Below are positions 24,085-32,509 of a DNA stretch of 40,616 nucleotides, piece by piece. The position numbers were made by a program, and so were the translations under genes. Every line of letters begins with the position of its first letter. Position 1 is the stretch's first letter. Source of the stretch: Bacteroidales bacterium (lineage in GTDB: Bacteria > Bacteroidota > Bacteroidia > Bacteroidales > UBA932); contig JAKSJK010000014.1 in NCBI GenBank assembly GCA_024398095.1, forward strand, positions 1 through 40,616, read 5' to 3'. The notes below the pieces were generated by a model. The model did not search any database. It was not told the DNA's origin and worked only from the letters and a program-made list of their open reading frames with translations.

Positions 24085-25542
24085 ATGAACATTTCAGAAC
24101 TCAATCCGCAGATCGTCTGGAAGAATTTCCACGCTCTCACTCAGATCCCGCGTCCATCAAAGCACGAGGAGAAAGTTTCAGAATACCTCTACAACTGGGG
24201 TGTCTCACACGGCCTTGAGACCATCAAGGACGAGGCTGGCAACATCATCATCCGCAAGCCTGCAACCCCTGGCTGCGAGAACCGCATGGGAGTGATCTTC
24301 CAGGGTCATATGGACATGGTTCCCCAGAAGAACTCAGATGTGGAGCACGACTTCCTCACCGACCCTATCAAGACCAGGATCGACGGTGAGTGGGTTAAGG
24401 CAACCGGCACCACCCTCGGTGCAGACAACGGCATCGGAGTGGCCCTTGCACTCGGAGTGCTCGAGTCCAAGGACCTCCAGCACGGCCCGGTAGAGCTGCT
24501 TGTAACCGTTGACGAGGAGACCGGTATGACCGGTGCCAACCTCCTGAGCAACAAGGTACTCAAGGGTGATCTCCTGATCAACTGCGACAGCGAGGCTGAG
24601 GGTGAACTCTGTGTTGGCTGCGCAGGAGGTCTCGACACCAACGCCACTGCAAGCTATGATCTCAAAGCACCTCAGACTGGATGGAAGCTCTACAAGTTCA
24701 ACATCAAGGGTCTCCGCGGAGGTCATTCAGGAATGGACATCAGCCTCTATAGGGGCAACTCCAACATCCTCACCGCACGCGTGCTCCTGCCGCTTCTCAG
24801 CAAAGCTGGTGTAAAGCTCATCTCCATGGAGGGTGGCAGCCTCAGGAATGCGATTCCACGCGAGACCACGGCATATGTCTACGTGCCTGCAGACAAGGTT
24901 GCAAAGGCGACAAGGATGGTTGCAAAGGCAGCCAAAGAGATCAAGGCAGAGTTCTATATGGCAGACCCTGACATCGAAATCAGCTTCACAAGGGAGAGAA
25001 AGGGTGGTAAGAAATATGCCGAAGAGGCTGCCGCCGAGCGTTTCATGCGCGCAATCCTCGCCTGCCCTAACGGCGTAGAGAGAATGAGCGACACCCTCGA
25101 GGGCCTCACCGAGACCTCCAACAACCTCGCAAAAGTTACTCTCAACCGCGGACATTTCGAGGTGCTCACCCTTATGAGAAGTTCCCTCGACTGTGCCAAG
25201 ATGGCCCTCTCACGCCGCATCGAGAGCGCATTCGTACTCGCAGGCTGCAAGGTTAAGTTCAGCGGCGGATACTCAGGCTGGGCTCCGAACAACAACAGCA
25301 TCATCCTCAAGGTGATGAAGGAGACCTACGAGAAGCTCAATGGCAAGCCTGCCAAGATCGTGGCAACCCACGGCGGTCTGGAGTGCGGCATCCTCGGAGC
25401 CAAGTATCCTAACTGGGACATGGTCAGCTGCGGTCCTACCATCATGTATCCTCACTCCCCTGACGAGAAGCTCTTCATCCCATCAGTGGAAAGAACCTGG
25501 GACTACATCAAGGCAACCCTCGAAGCAATCCCTGAGAAATAA
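24085..25542 (+). CDS. pepD: Aminoacyl-histidine dipeptidase (peptidase M20C)
   Basis: A 485-aa cytosolic zinc peptidase of the PepD family, which hydrolyses Xaa-His dipeptides such as carnosine and other dipeptides. The metal-binding residues are visible: His75 and Asp77 in FQGHMDMVP, Asp114 in LGADNGIGVA, the catalytic Glu144 and metal-binding Glu145 in DEETGMTGA, then an Asp in NCDSEAEGE, and His in ATHGGLECG near the C-terminus. A lid domain (about 185-400) contains the GLRGGHSGMDI signature. The length is normal. It lies 19 bases after DUF4831 and likely shares its transcript. The twin-hairpin terminator downstream ends the plus-strand operon. Confidence 0.93.
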   Translation: MNISELNPQIVWKNFHALTQIPRPSKHEEKVSEYLYNWGVSHGLETIKDEAGNIIIRKPATPGCENRMGVIFQGHMDMVPQKNSDVEHDFLTDPIKTRIDGEWVKATGTTLGADNGIGVALALGVLESKDLQHGPVELLVTVDEETGMTGANLLSNKVLKGDLLINCDSEAEGELCVGCAGGLDTNATASYDLKAPQTGWKLYKFNIKGLRGGHSGMDISLYRGNSNILTARVLLPLLSKAGVKLISMEGGSLRNAIPRETTAYVYVPADKVAKATRMVAKAAKEIKAEFYMADPDIEISFTRERKGGKKYAEEAAAERFMRAILACPNGVERMSDTLEGLTETSNNLAKVTLNRGHFEVLTLMRSSLDCAKMALSRRIESAFVLAGCKVKFSGGYSGWAPNNNSIILKVMKETYEKLNGKPAKIVATHGGLECGILGAKYPNWDMVSCGPTIMYPHSPDEKLFIPSVERTWDYIKATLEAIPEK

Positions 25543-25544
25543 TT

Positions 25545-25625
25545 GACTGTTGCGGCCATTTTGGTCGCAACAGTCATTAATTGCGTGACTGTTGGAGCAG
25601 ATTTGCTCCCAACAGTCATTTTTTT
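25545..25625 (+). terminator. Twin-hairpin terminator after pepD
   Basis: Hairpin 1 (25545-25575) has the stem GACTGTTGCG/CGCAACAGTC. Hairpin 2 (25587-25617) has GACTGTTGGAGCA/TGCTCC-AACAGTC and is followed by seven T residues (25619-25625), making a strong plus-strand terminator. Both reuse GACTGTTG, and a third GACTGTTGGAG follows at about 25629 inside mltG. Hairpin 2 overlaps the mltG stop codon, so the convergent genes share it. Confidence 0.85.
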
Positions 25626-26683
25626 GTTGACTGTTGGAGAGAAGATTGGGAGGCAAGGCGCTTGGTGAGGGCGGTTTGGAATTCGCGGGCGTTGACAAGA
25701 TGGTCGGAGTAGGTCACTGCGAACCGGTGTGTGCCGTTGAAGTCCGGGCTCGCACAGAAGAAGATATAGTCATGCTTCTGCGGATTCAGGACCGCGTCTA
25801 TACAATCCTTCGACGGCGAATTGATCGGCGTCGGAGGCAGGCCTGCATACATATATGTATTATACGGTGAATCAACCTCCAGATGCTTTCTCAGCACACG
25901 GTTGAGCGTGTAGCCGAAAATGTAGCAAATGGTCGGATCGGCCTGGAGCTTCATGCCCCTGTGCAGGCGGTTCAGATACACACCTGCGATTACCGGATAC
26001 TCCTGGGGCGCCCTGGTCTCGCCCTGGACGATGGAAGCCAGTACGGAAGCCTGATACTGGGTCAGACCCTGCAGACGGGCTTTCTCAAGCCTTTCTGGAG
26101 TCCAGAAGTCGTCATATTCCTTGCGAAGGCGGGAGAAAATATCGTCAATGGAAGCAGTCCAATAGACCTGGTAGGTATCCGGCAGGATGATGGTAAAAAA
26201 GTCGACGGAATCCACCCCGTAATTTGCCAGGAACTCATTATCCAGGAGGGCATCCGCAACGGTTGTCGAATCCACCATCATCTGGTTGCTGATGGCCCTG
26301 ACGACCTTTTCACGAGTGCGGATGGTACCGGAGAAAGTAAGATTCTGAGGAGTCTGCCAGCCAAGTTTGAGCATTCTGGCGGCATAGGTGCTGGAAACCT
26401 TGGTGTCGAGGACATAGCGTCCGGGCTTCACAGTTCCCTTGAGTCCCTCGTGGTTGAAGGAACGCAGCAGGGAACGGACATTTTTGACTTCCGCCCCGGC
26501 AATGATGGAATCCTCCACCTCGCGCAGATCTGTGTCCGGATAGACATACAGTACATAGTTGCGGCCGAAATTTGGCTTGCGGTTGTCCACATACCAGTTC
26601 CAGCCGAGAACCCCGGCTGCGGCACCAAAAAGTGCAGCAACTCCCAGCACAGACCAGATGGCGATCTTCACTCCCTTCTTCAT
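25616..26683 (-). CDS. mltG: Endolytic murein transglycosylase MltG (YceG-like)
   Basis: A 355-aa single-pass membrane enzyme that cuts nascent peptidoglycan strands. One membrane helix (IAIWSVLGVAALFGAAAGVL) sits at residues 8-27, with the rest periplasmic. A LysM-like subdomain region (YVLYVYPDTDLREVEDSIIA) is followed by the catalytic domain: LTQYQASVLASIVQGETR and YPVIAGVYLNRLHRGMKLQADPT, ending with PYNTYMYAGLPPTPINSPS. The usual motif is ASIVExE; here the first Glu is Gln220 while the second is Glu222. Depending on which Glu is catalytic in this lineage the enzyme may be altered. It follows the GH73/LysM gene by three bases. The last codons lie in the convergent terminator. Confidence 0.9.
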   Translation of the reverse strand: MKKGVKIAIWSVLGVAALFGAAAGVLGWNWYVDNRKPNFGRNYVLYVYPDTDLREVEDSIIAGAEVKNVRSLLRSFNHEGLKGTVKPGRYVLDTKVSSTYAARMLKLGWQTPQNLTFSGTIRTREKVVRAISNQMMVDSTTVADALLDNEFLANYGVDSVDFFTIILPDTYQVYWTASIDDIFSRLRKEYDDFWTPERLEKARLQGLTQYQASVLASIVQGETRAPQEYPVIAGVYLNRLHRGMKLQADPTICYIFGYTLNRVLRKHLEVDSPYNTYMYAGLPPTPINSPSKDCIDAVLNPQKHDYIFFCASPDFNGTHRFAVTYSDHLVNAREFQTALTKRLASQSSLQQSTKK

Positions 26684-26686
26684 ACC

Positions 26687-27868
26687 TTATTTCTTTCTAA
26701 GTTTGAGCACAAAGTCCTCACGCAGCTGCACATCTCCCTTAAGGCCGTTCATCTTCATCAGGCTCGAGAGTTTGATGCCGTAACGCTGGGAAATCTGCCA
26801 GAGAGTCTCGTCGGAGGATTCGCAGATATGTTTGTCCAGTCCCTTCTCGGTCTGGGTCTTCTTGGCGCGGATATAAACGATCTGGCCAGGCAGCAGTTCT
26901 GCGTCCGCAGCCACATCGTTGAACTTGAGTATCTCCTTGTTGAAGAGATCGTAGTCCTTTGCAATTGAATAATAAGTCTCTCCGGCAATAGCCATCACGC
27001 ACTCTACGCCGTTCTTCTTGTAGACTGGGCGTGACAGGGAGAACATCTCTCCGTCTGCAGGACGCATGCGCTCCATCTGTGCAGGAGACTCAGGCCTCTG
27101 ACGACTGCTGTTGCGGCTGGCCCTCTGTGGGCGTTCCGGTTTTTCCGGACGCTCAGGCTTAGCCGGACGGGTGGTTGAAACCGGTTCTGAAACATCTGTC
27201 GAAGGCTTCTGGGCCTTGGAGGTTGACCTGCTCTTGCGCTCGCGACGGGTGGTCGCGGTTCTGGATTTTCCGGTCTCTGACTGTTCTGTTTTAATCTCAG
27301 CCTTCTCCTCCTGCTTCACCTCGGCTGCAGCCTCTTCAACGGCCGCCTCCTCTGATTTCACATCTTCCTCGCCGACAGTATCGAACTTATAGAGCTCATA
27401 TCTCTCGATGAGGGAAATAAGTTTCTCGGGATATGTTGGACTTGTGGCATAGCCAGCAGCCTTCAGGCCGTTCGCCCAACCTTTGTAGTCGGTCGGTTCC
27501 AGATCGAAGAGGAACTTGTAGCGGTCATGGTAGCGCAGGAAGTCAGAATGATCCTTGAAAGAGTCCTCAGCGCTGTCATACGAACGGAAGCACTCCTGCG
27601 GCTTGTCATCGTCGTGATAGACCTTGTTTCCATCCCACTTATGGCACTTGATACCGAAATGGTTGTTGGCATTGGTGGCAAGAGTGGACTTACCCATGCC
27701 GGACTCCAGCAGACCCTGCGCGAGGGTGATGCTGGCAGGCACGCCGCTGCGGTACATTTCCTCCACAGCCATGGCGCTGTACTTCGCAATGTAAAGTTCA
27801 CACGCGTCCTGCGCGCGCATACATATAGATAGTATGGCGAGGACGGAAACCAGAATCAGACGTTTCAT
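26687..27868 (-). CDS. GH73 glucosaminidase with two LysM domains
   Basis: A 393-aa secreted peptidoglycan hydrolase. The signal peptide is MKRLILVSVLAILSICMRAQ. The N-terminal catalytic domain (about 22-165) is a GH73 N-acetylglucosaminidase: Glu55 in LAQGLLESGMGKS is the predicted acid, and the NHFGIKCHKW and CFRSYDSAEDSFKDHSDFL segments are typical. A long Lys/Glu/Pro/Arg linker (about 175-270) is low complexity. Two LysM domains close the protein (about 289-338 and 347-392: GETYYSIAKDYDL, then DETLWQISQRYGI). It overlaps rnz by four bases and precedes mltG, making a cell-wall remodelling pair. Confidence 0.9.
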   Translation of the reverse strand: MKRLILVSVLAILSICMRAQDACELYIAKYSAMAVEEMYRSGVPASITLAQGLLESGMGKSTLATNANNHFGIKCHKWDGNKVYHDDDKPQECFRSYDSAEDSFKDHSDFLRYHDRYKFLFDLEPTDYKGWANGLKAAGYATSPTYPEKLISLIERYELYKFDTVGEEDVKSEEAAVEEAAAEVKQEEKAEIKTEQSETGKSRTATTRRERKSRSTSKAQKPSTDVSEPVSTTRPAKPERPEKPERPQRASRNSSRQRPESPAQMERMRPADGEMFSLSRPVYKKNGVECVMAIAGETYYSIAKDYDLFNKEILKFNDVAADAELLPGQIVYIRAKKTQTEKGLDKHICESSDETLWQISQRYGIKLSSLMKMNGLKGDVQLREDFVLKLRKK

Positions 27869-28791
27869 AATTTTTTCAAAGGAATATCAATGACCTGAAG
27901 GTCGTTAGCAAGCTCGGTTTCTGCAAATACAGTGCGAGCTTCCTCCAAAAATATGGATAAATCCGGATATTTGGAAGAATAATGGCCAATAAGCAGTCTC
28001 TTTGCCCCGGATTCGAGCGCACAACGCGCAGCCTGGATGGCAGTGGAATGGAAGCGTTGCGCAGCCTTGTCCGCCATTTCCTCCGGATAGGTGGCCTCAT
28101 GATAAAGCAGGTCTACACCGTTCACCCATTCACTGAGTTCCGGAAACGGAGCCGTATCGCTGCAGTAGGCATAACTGCGCGGCTCGTATGGCTTGTAGGT
28201 CACGGCGGCGCACGGTATGACGGTGCCATCCTCACGGATTATATCCTCTCCCCTCTTGGCAGTGGCGATCTCCGCCAGGCTGAGTCCTCTTGCGGCTATC
28301 TCAAACTTGGTCACATTCAACTGGGGTTCGGTTTCCCTGAAAAGAAATCCGAAACAGTCGATCTTGTGGTTGAGCGGGAATGCACTCACTTCGAGATTCT
28401 TGCACTCATAGACCTTTTCAGGCTCTTTCATCAAGAGCGGATGGTGTTCGATCTCATAGTTCAGTCCCTCGCCGAAATAGCTCATGAAGAACTTCAGGAC
28501 AGGTCCAAAGGCCCTAGGAGCAAAAATCTCCAATTTGCCGGTACGTCCCAGCATCGCCATGGTGGAAAGCAGCCCGAAGATACCGAAGACATGGTCTCCG
28601 TGGATGTGAGAGAGAAAGATGGCCTCAACCTTCAGGAAAGAGACGCCCGCACGGCGCATCTGCACCTGGACGCCTTCTCCTGCATCAATCAAAAACAAGC
28701 GCCCGCGTACGTCTAGTACCTGGGCGCTTGGATATCTGTCAATAATGGGCAGGGCAGATGCCGTGCCCAATACTTTCAGTGTGAAGTTCAT
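27865..28791 (-). CDS. rnz: Ribonuclease Z
   Basis: A 308-aa zinc-dependent endonuclease of the metallo-beta-lactamase fold that removes 3' trailers from tRNA precursors. The metal site is His62-x-His64-x-Asp66-His67 in LSHIHGDHVFG. Later ligands are in FPLNHKIDCFGF, YCSDTAPF, the YHEATY segment and GHYSSKYPD, all family signatures. The ATG 28791 start gives the expected FTLKVLGTASALP beginning. The length is typical of the short bacterial form. It lies nine bases after rpsA and overlaps the GH73 gene by four bases; clustering with ribosomal protein S1 suggests expression linked to growth. Confidence 0.94.
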   Translation of the reverse strand: MNFTLKVLGTASALPIIDRYPSAQVLDVRGRLFLIDAGEGVQVQMRRAGVSFLKVEAIFLSHIHGDHVFGIFGLLSTMAMLGRTGKLEIFAPRAFGPVLKFFMSYFGEGLNYEIEHHPLLMKEPEKVYECKNLEVSAFPLNHKIDCFGFLFRETEPQLNVTKFEIAARGLSLAEIATAKRGEDIIREDGTVIPCAAVTYKPYEPRSYAYCSDTAPFPELSEWVNGVDLLYHEATYPEEMADKAAQRFHSTAIQAARCALESGAKRLLIGHYSSKYPDLSIFLEEARTVFAETELANDLQVIDIPLKKL

Positions 28792-28800
28792 CAGATGAGA

Positions 28801-30624
28801 TTACTCACCCTTTGCGAGCTGATCCTTGAGAGCTGCGAGAACATCGAGGTCGCCGAGAGTGGTCTTCTCGATGCTGGTGTTGAGCTTCTTGACAGCCTTC
28901 TTGGTGAGATCTGCCTCAGAAACCGGCTTCTCTGCGCGCTCCTCTGCAGGTGCAGCGGCAACGTAGGTCTTAGCGTGGCTGAGAACGATCTTCTTGGTGT
29001 TCTTCTTGAGGTCGGTAACCTTGAAGTTGAGCTTCTCGCCTGCTACGACTGCAGAACCGTCCTCCTTAGCGAGTTCGCGGGTGAAGCAGAATGCCTCAAC
29101 GTCGCCCTCGAGGGTTACGACTGCGCCCTTGTCGTTTACAGATGCAACGGTGCCCTCAACTACGGTACCTACAGCGAACTTAGCCTCGATCTCATCCCAT
29201 GGGTTAGGAAGGAGCTGCTTGTGGCCAAGGCTGAGCTTGTGGTTAACCTCATCGATGTCGAGGATGACAACCTCGATCTTGTCACCGGAAGCGATAGCCT
29301 CTGAAGGATGCTTGATCTTGTTCCAAGAAAGGTCGCTTACGTGTACGAGACCCTCAACACCCTCCTCGAGCTCGGCAAATGCACCGAAGTTGGTGATGTT
29401 GCGAACCTGAGCGGTGTGCTTGCTGCCGACAGGATACTTCTCGCTGATAGACTCCCATGGGTTAGCAGAGAGCTGCTTGATACCGAGGGACATCTTCTTC
29501 TCGTCGCGGTCGAGGGTGAGGATCTGAGCCTCTACCTCGTCACCAACCTTGAGGAAGTCCTGAGCGATGCGGAGACGTGGGCTCCAGCTCATCTCTGAAA
29601 CATGGATAAGACCCTCTACGCCTGGCTCGATCTCTACGAATGCGCCATAGTCAGCGATGAGGACAACCTTACCCTTAACCTTGTCACCAACCTTGAGGTT
29701 AGCGTCAAGAGCCTCCCAAGGATGCTGGGTGAGCTGCTTGAGACCGAGAGCGATTCTCTTCTTGGTCTCATCGAAGTCGAGGATGACAACGTTGATCTTC
29801 TGGTCGAGAGCGACAACCTCCTCTGGATGGTTGATGCGGCCCCAAGAGAGGTCAGTGATGTGGATGAGACCGTCAACACCGCCGAGGTCAACGAATACAC
29901 CGTAAGAGGTGATGTTCTTGACAGTACCCTCGAGTACCTGGCCCTTCTCGAGCTTGCCGATGATCTCGCTCTTCTGAGCCTCGAGTTCAGCCTCGATGAG
30001 TGCCTTGTGTGAAACGACAACGTTACGGAACTCCTGGTTGATCTTGACGATCTTGAAGTCCATGGTAGTGTCTACGAACTGATCGTAGTCACGGATAGGC
30101 TTGATGTCGATCTGTGAACCTGGGAGGAATGCCTCGATGCCGAATACGTCGACGATCATACCGCCCTTGGTGCGGGTCTTCACATAACCCTTCACGATCT
30201 CGTTATTGTTGAATGCAGCGTTGACCTCATCCCATGAGCGGAGCTGGCGTGCCTTCTTGTGAGAAAGGATAAGCTGGCCCTTGCGGTCCTCAGGATTCTC
30301 AACGAGTACCTCTACGGTGTCACCCACCTTGAGGTCTGGGTTGTAACGGAACTCAGGAGCCATGATGACACCCTCGCTCTTGTAACCGATGTTCACGATA
30401 ACCTCTCTCTTGCTGATAGCGGTTACCACGCCCTCGATCACCTCACCCTCATTAACCTTTGAGAGGGTCTGGTTGTACTTCTCCTCGATCTCCGACTTGT
30501 CTGCACCGTAAACGTCCTCGTTCTCGAATGCATCCCAGTCAAAAGCCTCTGGAGCTACTGAGGCGTTGAGGAAAGACTTCTTTACCTCTACAGCCTCTGC
30601 TGCGATGTTGTTGTTTTCTTCCAT
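28801..30624 (-). CDS. rpsA: 30S ribosomal protein S1
   Basis: A 607-aa mRNA-binding ribosomal protein that helps unfold and recruit mRNA to the 30S subunit. About six S1 (OB-fold) domains follow one another between residues 55 and 545, each with the typical pattern, for example VLEGTVKNITSYGVFVDLGG, KGKVVLIADYGAFVEIEPG and AQVRNITNFGAFAELEEG; the first and last are more divergent. The N-terminus is acidic, and the C-terminal ~60 residues (TKKAVKKLNTSIEKTTLGDL) form a charged tail. It is expressed from a strong TTTG-N19-TATATTTG promoter with a leader of about 55 bases. Note that Bacteroidetes often lack Shine-Dalgarno sites, so S1 is central for initiation here. Confidence 0.96.
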   Translation of the reverse strand: MEENNNIAAEAVEVKKSFLNASVAPEAFDWDAFENEDVYGADKSEIEEKYNQTLSKVNEGEVIEGVVTAISKREVIVNIGYKSEGVIMAPEFRYNPDLKVGDTVEVLVENPEDRKGQLILSHKKARQLRSWDEVNAAFNNNEIVKGYVKTRTKGGMIVDVFGIEAFLPGSQIDIKPIRDYDQFVDTTMDFKIVKINQEFRNVVVSHKALIEAELEAQKSEIIGKLEKGQVLEGTVKNITSYGVFVDLGGVDGLIHITDLSWGRINHPEEVVALDQKINVVILDFDETKKRIALGLKQLTQHPWEALDANLKVGDKVKGKVVLIADYGAFVEIEPGVEGLIHVSEMSWSPRLRIAQDFLKVGDEVEAQILTLDRDEKKMSLGIKQLSANPWESISEKYPVGSKHTAQVRNITNFGAFAELEEGVEGLVHVSDLSWNKIKHPSEAIASGDKIEVVILDIDEVNHKLSLGHKQLLPNPWDEIEAKFAVGTVVEGTVASVNDKGAVVTLEGDVEAFCFTRELAKEDGSAVVAGEKLNFKVTDLKKNTKKIVLSHAKTYVAAAPAEERAEKPVSEADLTKKAVKKLNTSIEKTTLGDLDVLAALKDQLAKGE

Positions 30625-30682
30625 AGTAATTTTTTGATTTTAACTAGTGGGTTGTACTTTATGTTTTGTGCTAAAAAGCGCG

Positions 30683-30713
30683 CAAATATAGCGTTTTTCC
30701 CCGTGTATACAAA
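30683..30713 (-). promoter_or_regulatory. Strong promoter of the rpsA operon
   Basis: TTTG (30713-30710) and TATATTTG (30690-30683) are separated by 19 bases, a perfect match to the Bacteroidetes promoter. The -33 element overlaps the T-run of the corA terminator. Confidence 0.8.
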
Positions 30714-30742
30714 AAAATCCCGCGGAAAGCGCAGGATTTTTT
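30711..30742 (-). terminator. Terminator of corA
   Basis: On the minus strand AAAAAATCC...GCG-CTTTC-CGC...GGATTTTTTT forms a stem with flanking A and T runs (30742-30711), 26 bases after the corA stop. It ends the long leftward operon that starts at the ClC gene and abuts the rpsA promoter. Confidence 0.75.
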
Positions 30743-30768
30743 CATATTTCTTCTTGTCTGACAGCGAT

Positions 30769-31722
30769 TTACAGCATCTTGCGACGCTTGAAGATGAAGA
30801 TGATCACCACAACCGGCACGATGAGCAGCAGTGCCACAACCGGCCAGATCACCCACGGATGGTCCTCCAGGACAGTGCCGAAGACGTTCATTCCGAAGAA
30901 ACCGGTCACGAGGGTAGGAGGCATCAGGAGCAGGGACACAAGGGTGAAGATCTTCATGATCTTGTTCTGGTCCAAGTTGATGATGGCCATTACGGTATTC
31001 TGCAGATACTCAAGTCTTTCGAAACTGAAGTTTGTGTGGTTGATAAGGGACGAGATGTCCTTCAGGGACACCTGCAGCCTCTCCATCAGCTCGCGCGGGA
31101 AGATGTCGCTCTTGAGCATTGACGAAATCACACGCTGCTTGTCGACTATGTTCTCGCGTACGAGCATCATATTCTCCTGCAGCTGGTTGATGTCGATAAG
31201 GAACTCCTCGCTGATGTCCTCACCCAGGTTCACCTTCTTGCTGTACTGCTCGATGTCCTTGTTCATGAGCTCGATCATATCGGCGTCGAGGTCGACACGC
31301 TGCTCGAGGATGTTGCTGAACACGACATAACCGTTCGGGTAGTTCTTAGGGAAGGCCTCGATGCGGCGCTGAAGCTCGACGAAACTGCGCAGAGGCACCT
31401 CGCGGATGGTGGTGAGCACGCTTTCGGTAAGGATAAACGACACAGTCTCGAGAGAGTACTCGTCCGGGCCCGGGATCACGAAGTTGGTGTTCGCGAAGAT
31501 CACGGTGTCGGTCTCGGAAAAACGTGATGAACTCTCGATCTCCTCAGCCTGCGCCCTGGTCTGGAGCCTGGTTCCGAGGAAGGCCTCGACAGCCCTCTTC
31601 TCCTCGCCCTCCACGTCGAACATGTCGATCCAGAGCACATCGGAGACCTGGAGTTCCTTGAGGAATTCCATATCCCTGGTGTCATAGACCTGACCGTCTT
31701 TTCTGTAGAAGATTGAAAGCAT
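30769..31722 (-). CDS. corA: CorA-family magnesium/divalent cation channel
   Basis: A 317-aa inner-membrane channel. The signature Gly277-Met278-Asn279 (TGFFGMNVF) lies at the end of the first of two C-terminal helices (IMKIFTLVSLLLMPPTLVTG and WVIWPVVALLLIVPVVVIIF), followed by a basic end (KRRKML). The large cytosolic N-terminal domain includes an LDADMIELMNKDIEQYSKKV helix and the stalk-helix region. I start at ATG 31722 (MLSIFYRKDG); the longer version needs TTG. It has its own promoter, but may also be read from the operon upstream (gap of about 50 bases from the glycosyltransferase). Confidence 0.92.
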   Translation of the reverse strand: MLSIFYRKDGQVYDTRDMEFLKELQVSDVLWIDMFDVEGEEKRAVEAFLGTRLQTRAQAEEIESSSRFSETDTVIFANTNFVIPGPDEYSLETVSFILTESVLTTIREVPLRSFVELQRRIEAFPKNYPNGYVVFSNILEQRVDLDADMIELMNKDIEQYSKKVNLGEDISEEFLIDINQLQENMMLVRENIVDKQRVISSMLKSDIFPRELMERLQVSLKDISSLINHTNFSFERLEYLQNTVMAIINLDQNKIMKIFTLVSLLLMPPTLVTGFFGMNVFGTVLEDHPWVIWPVVALLLIVPVVVIIFIFKRRKML

Positions 31723-31740
31723 AGTCCTCGGATTTTGCCG

Positions 31741-31772
31741 CAAAAGTATCTATTATGTCCTGAAAATCAAAA
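31741..31772 (-). promoter_or_regulatory. Promoter of corA
   Basis: TTTTG (31772-31768) and TACTTTTG (31748-31741) separated by 19 bases, 18 bases before ATG 31722. It lies directly after the glycosyltransferase stop codon, giving corA an internal promoter within the long operon. Confidence 0.75.
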
Positions 31773-31773
31773 T

Positions 31774-32502
31774 TTATTTCTTGCGAGGGCGTATGTTACG
31801 CAGCCTGAGTTTCATAACTCCCCAGAAAGCCTCGCCGAAAATGCTTGAACTCATCTTTGATGTACCGGCCGTGCGGTCCACGAAGATAACCGGGACTTCC
31901 TGCACCTTGAAGCCAAGCTTGTATGCTGTATATTTCATCTCGATCTGGAAGCCGTAGCCCTTCATCTGCACCTTGTCCAGATCTATGGTCTCGAGCACCC
32001 TGCGGCTATAGCACTTGAAGCCGGCAGTAGTATCGAAAACCTTCATACCCAGCACCGTACGCACGTATACCGAAGCATAGTAAGACATGATTACACGTCC
32101 TATCGGCCAGTTGATGACGCTGATGCCGTTGCAGTAGCGGGAGCCGATGGCGAGGTCGGCACCTTCGTCGGCGCACGCGCTGTAAAGACGCGGCAGGTCG
32201 GCCGGATTGTGGGAGAAGTCGGCATCCATCTCGAAGATATAATCATATCCCTGTTCCAGAGACCACTTGAAGCCGGTAAGGTAGGCGGTACCGAGTCCGA
32301 GCTTGCCCTTGCGCTCAATCATGTGGAGGCGCTCAGGAAACTCCGTCTGGAGACGGCGCACTATGTCTGCCGTCCCATCCGGCGACCCATCTTCGATAAC
32401 CAGTATGTGATAGTCCCCCTCGAGAGCGAAAACCGCCCTGACGATGTTCTCTATGTTTTCCTTCTCGTTGTAAGTCGGAATTATGACCACTTTCTTGTGC
32501 AT
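31774..32502 (-). CDS. Polyprenol-phosphate mannose synthase-like glycosyltransferase
   Basis: A 242-aa GT2-family enzyme of the dolichol/polyprenol-phosphate mannose synthase type, which loads a sugar from a nucleotide donor onto a lipid phosphate at the inner face of the membrane. The N-terminus reads VVIIPTYNEKENIENIV (5-21), with IEDGSPDGTADIV (37-49), GKLGLGTAYLTGFKW (66-80) and the metal-binding Asp93-x-Asp95 in FEMDADFSHNP. The GSRYCNG motif and the QIEMKY segment complete the family pattern. No C-terminal membrane domain is present, as in the soluble DPM1 form. It lies seven bases after the tricorn gene. Confidence 0.9.
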   Translation of the reverse strand: MHKKVVIIPTYNEKENIENIVRAVFALEGDYHILVIEDGSPDGTADIVRRLQTEFPERLHMIERKGKLGLGTAYLTGFKWSLEQGYDYIFEMDADFSHNPADLPRLYSACADEGADLAIGSRYCNGISVINWPIGRVIMSYYASVYVRTVLGMKVFDTTAGFKCYSRRVLETIDLDKVQMKGYGFQIEMKYTAYKLGFKVQEVPVIFVDRTAGTSKMSSSIFGEAFWGVMKLRLRNIRPRKK

Positions 32503-32509
32503 ACGCGAT

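Noticed and set aside
28795-30012. Plus-strand open frames opposite rpsA
   Set aside because: They mirror the repetitive S1 domains and have no start signal or family.
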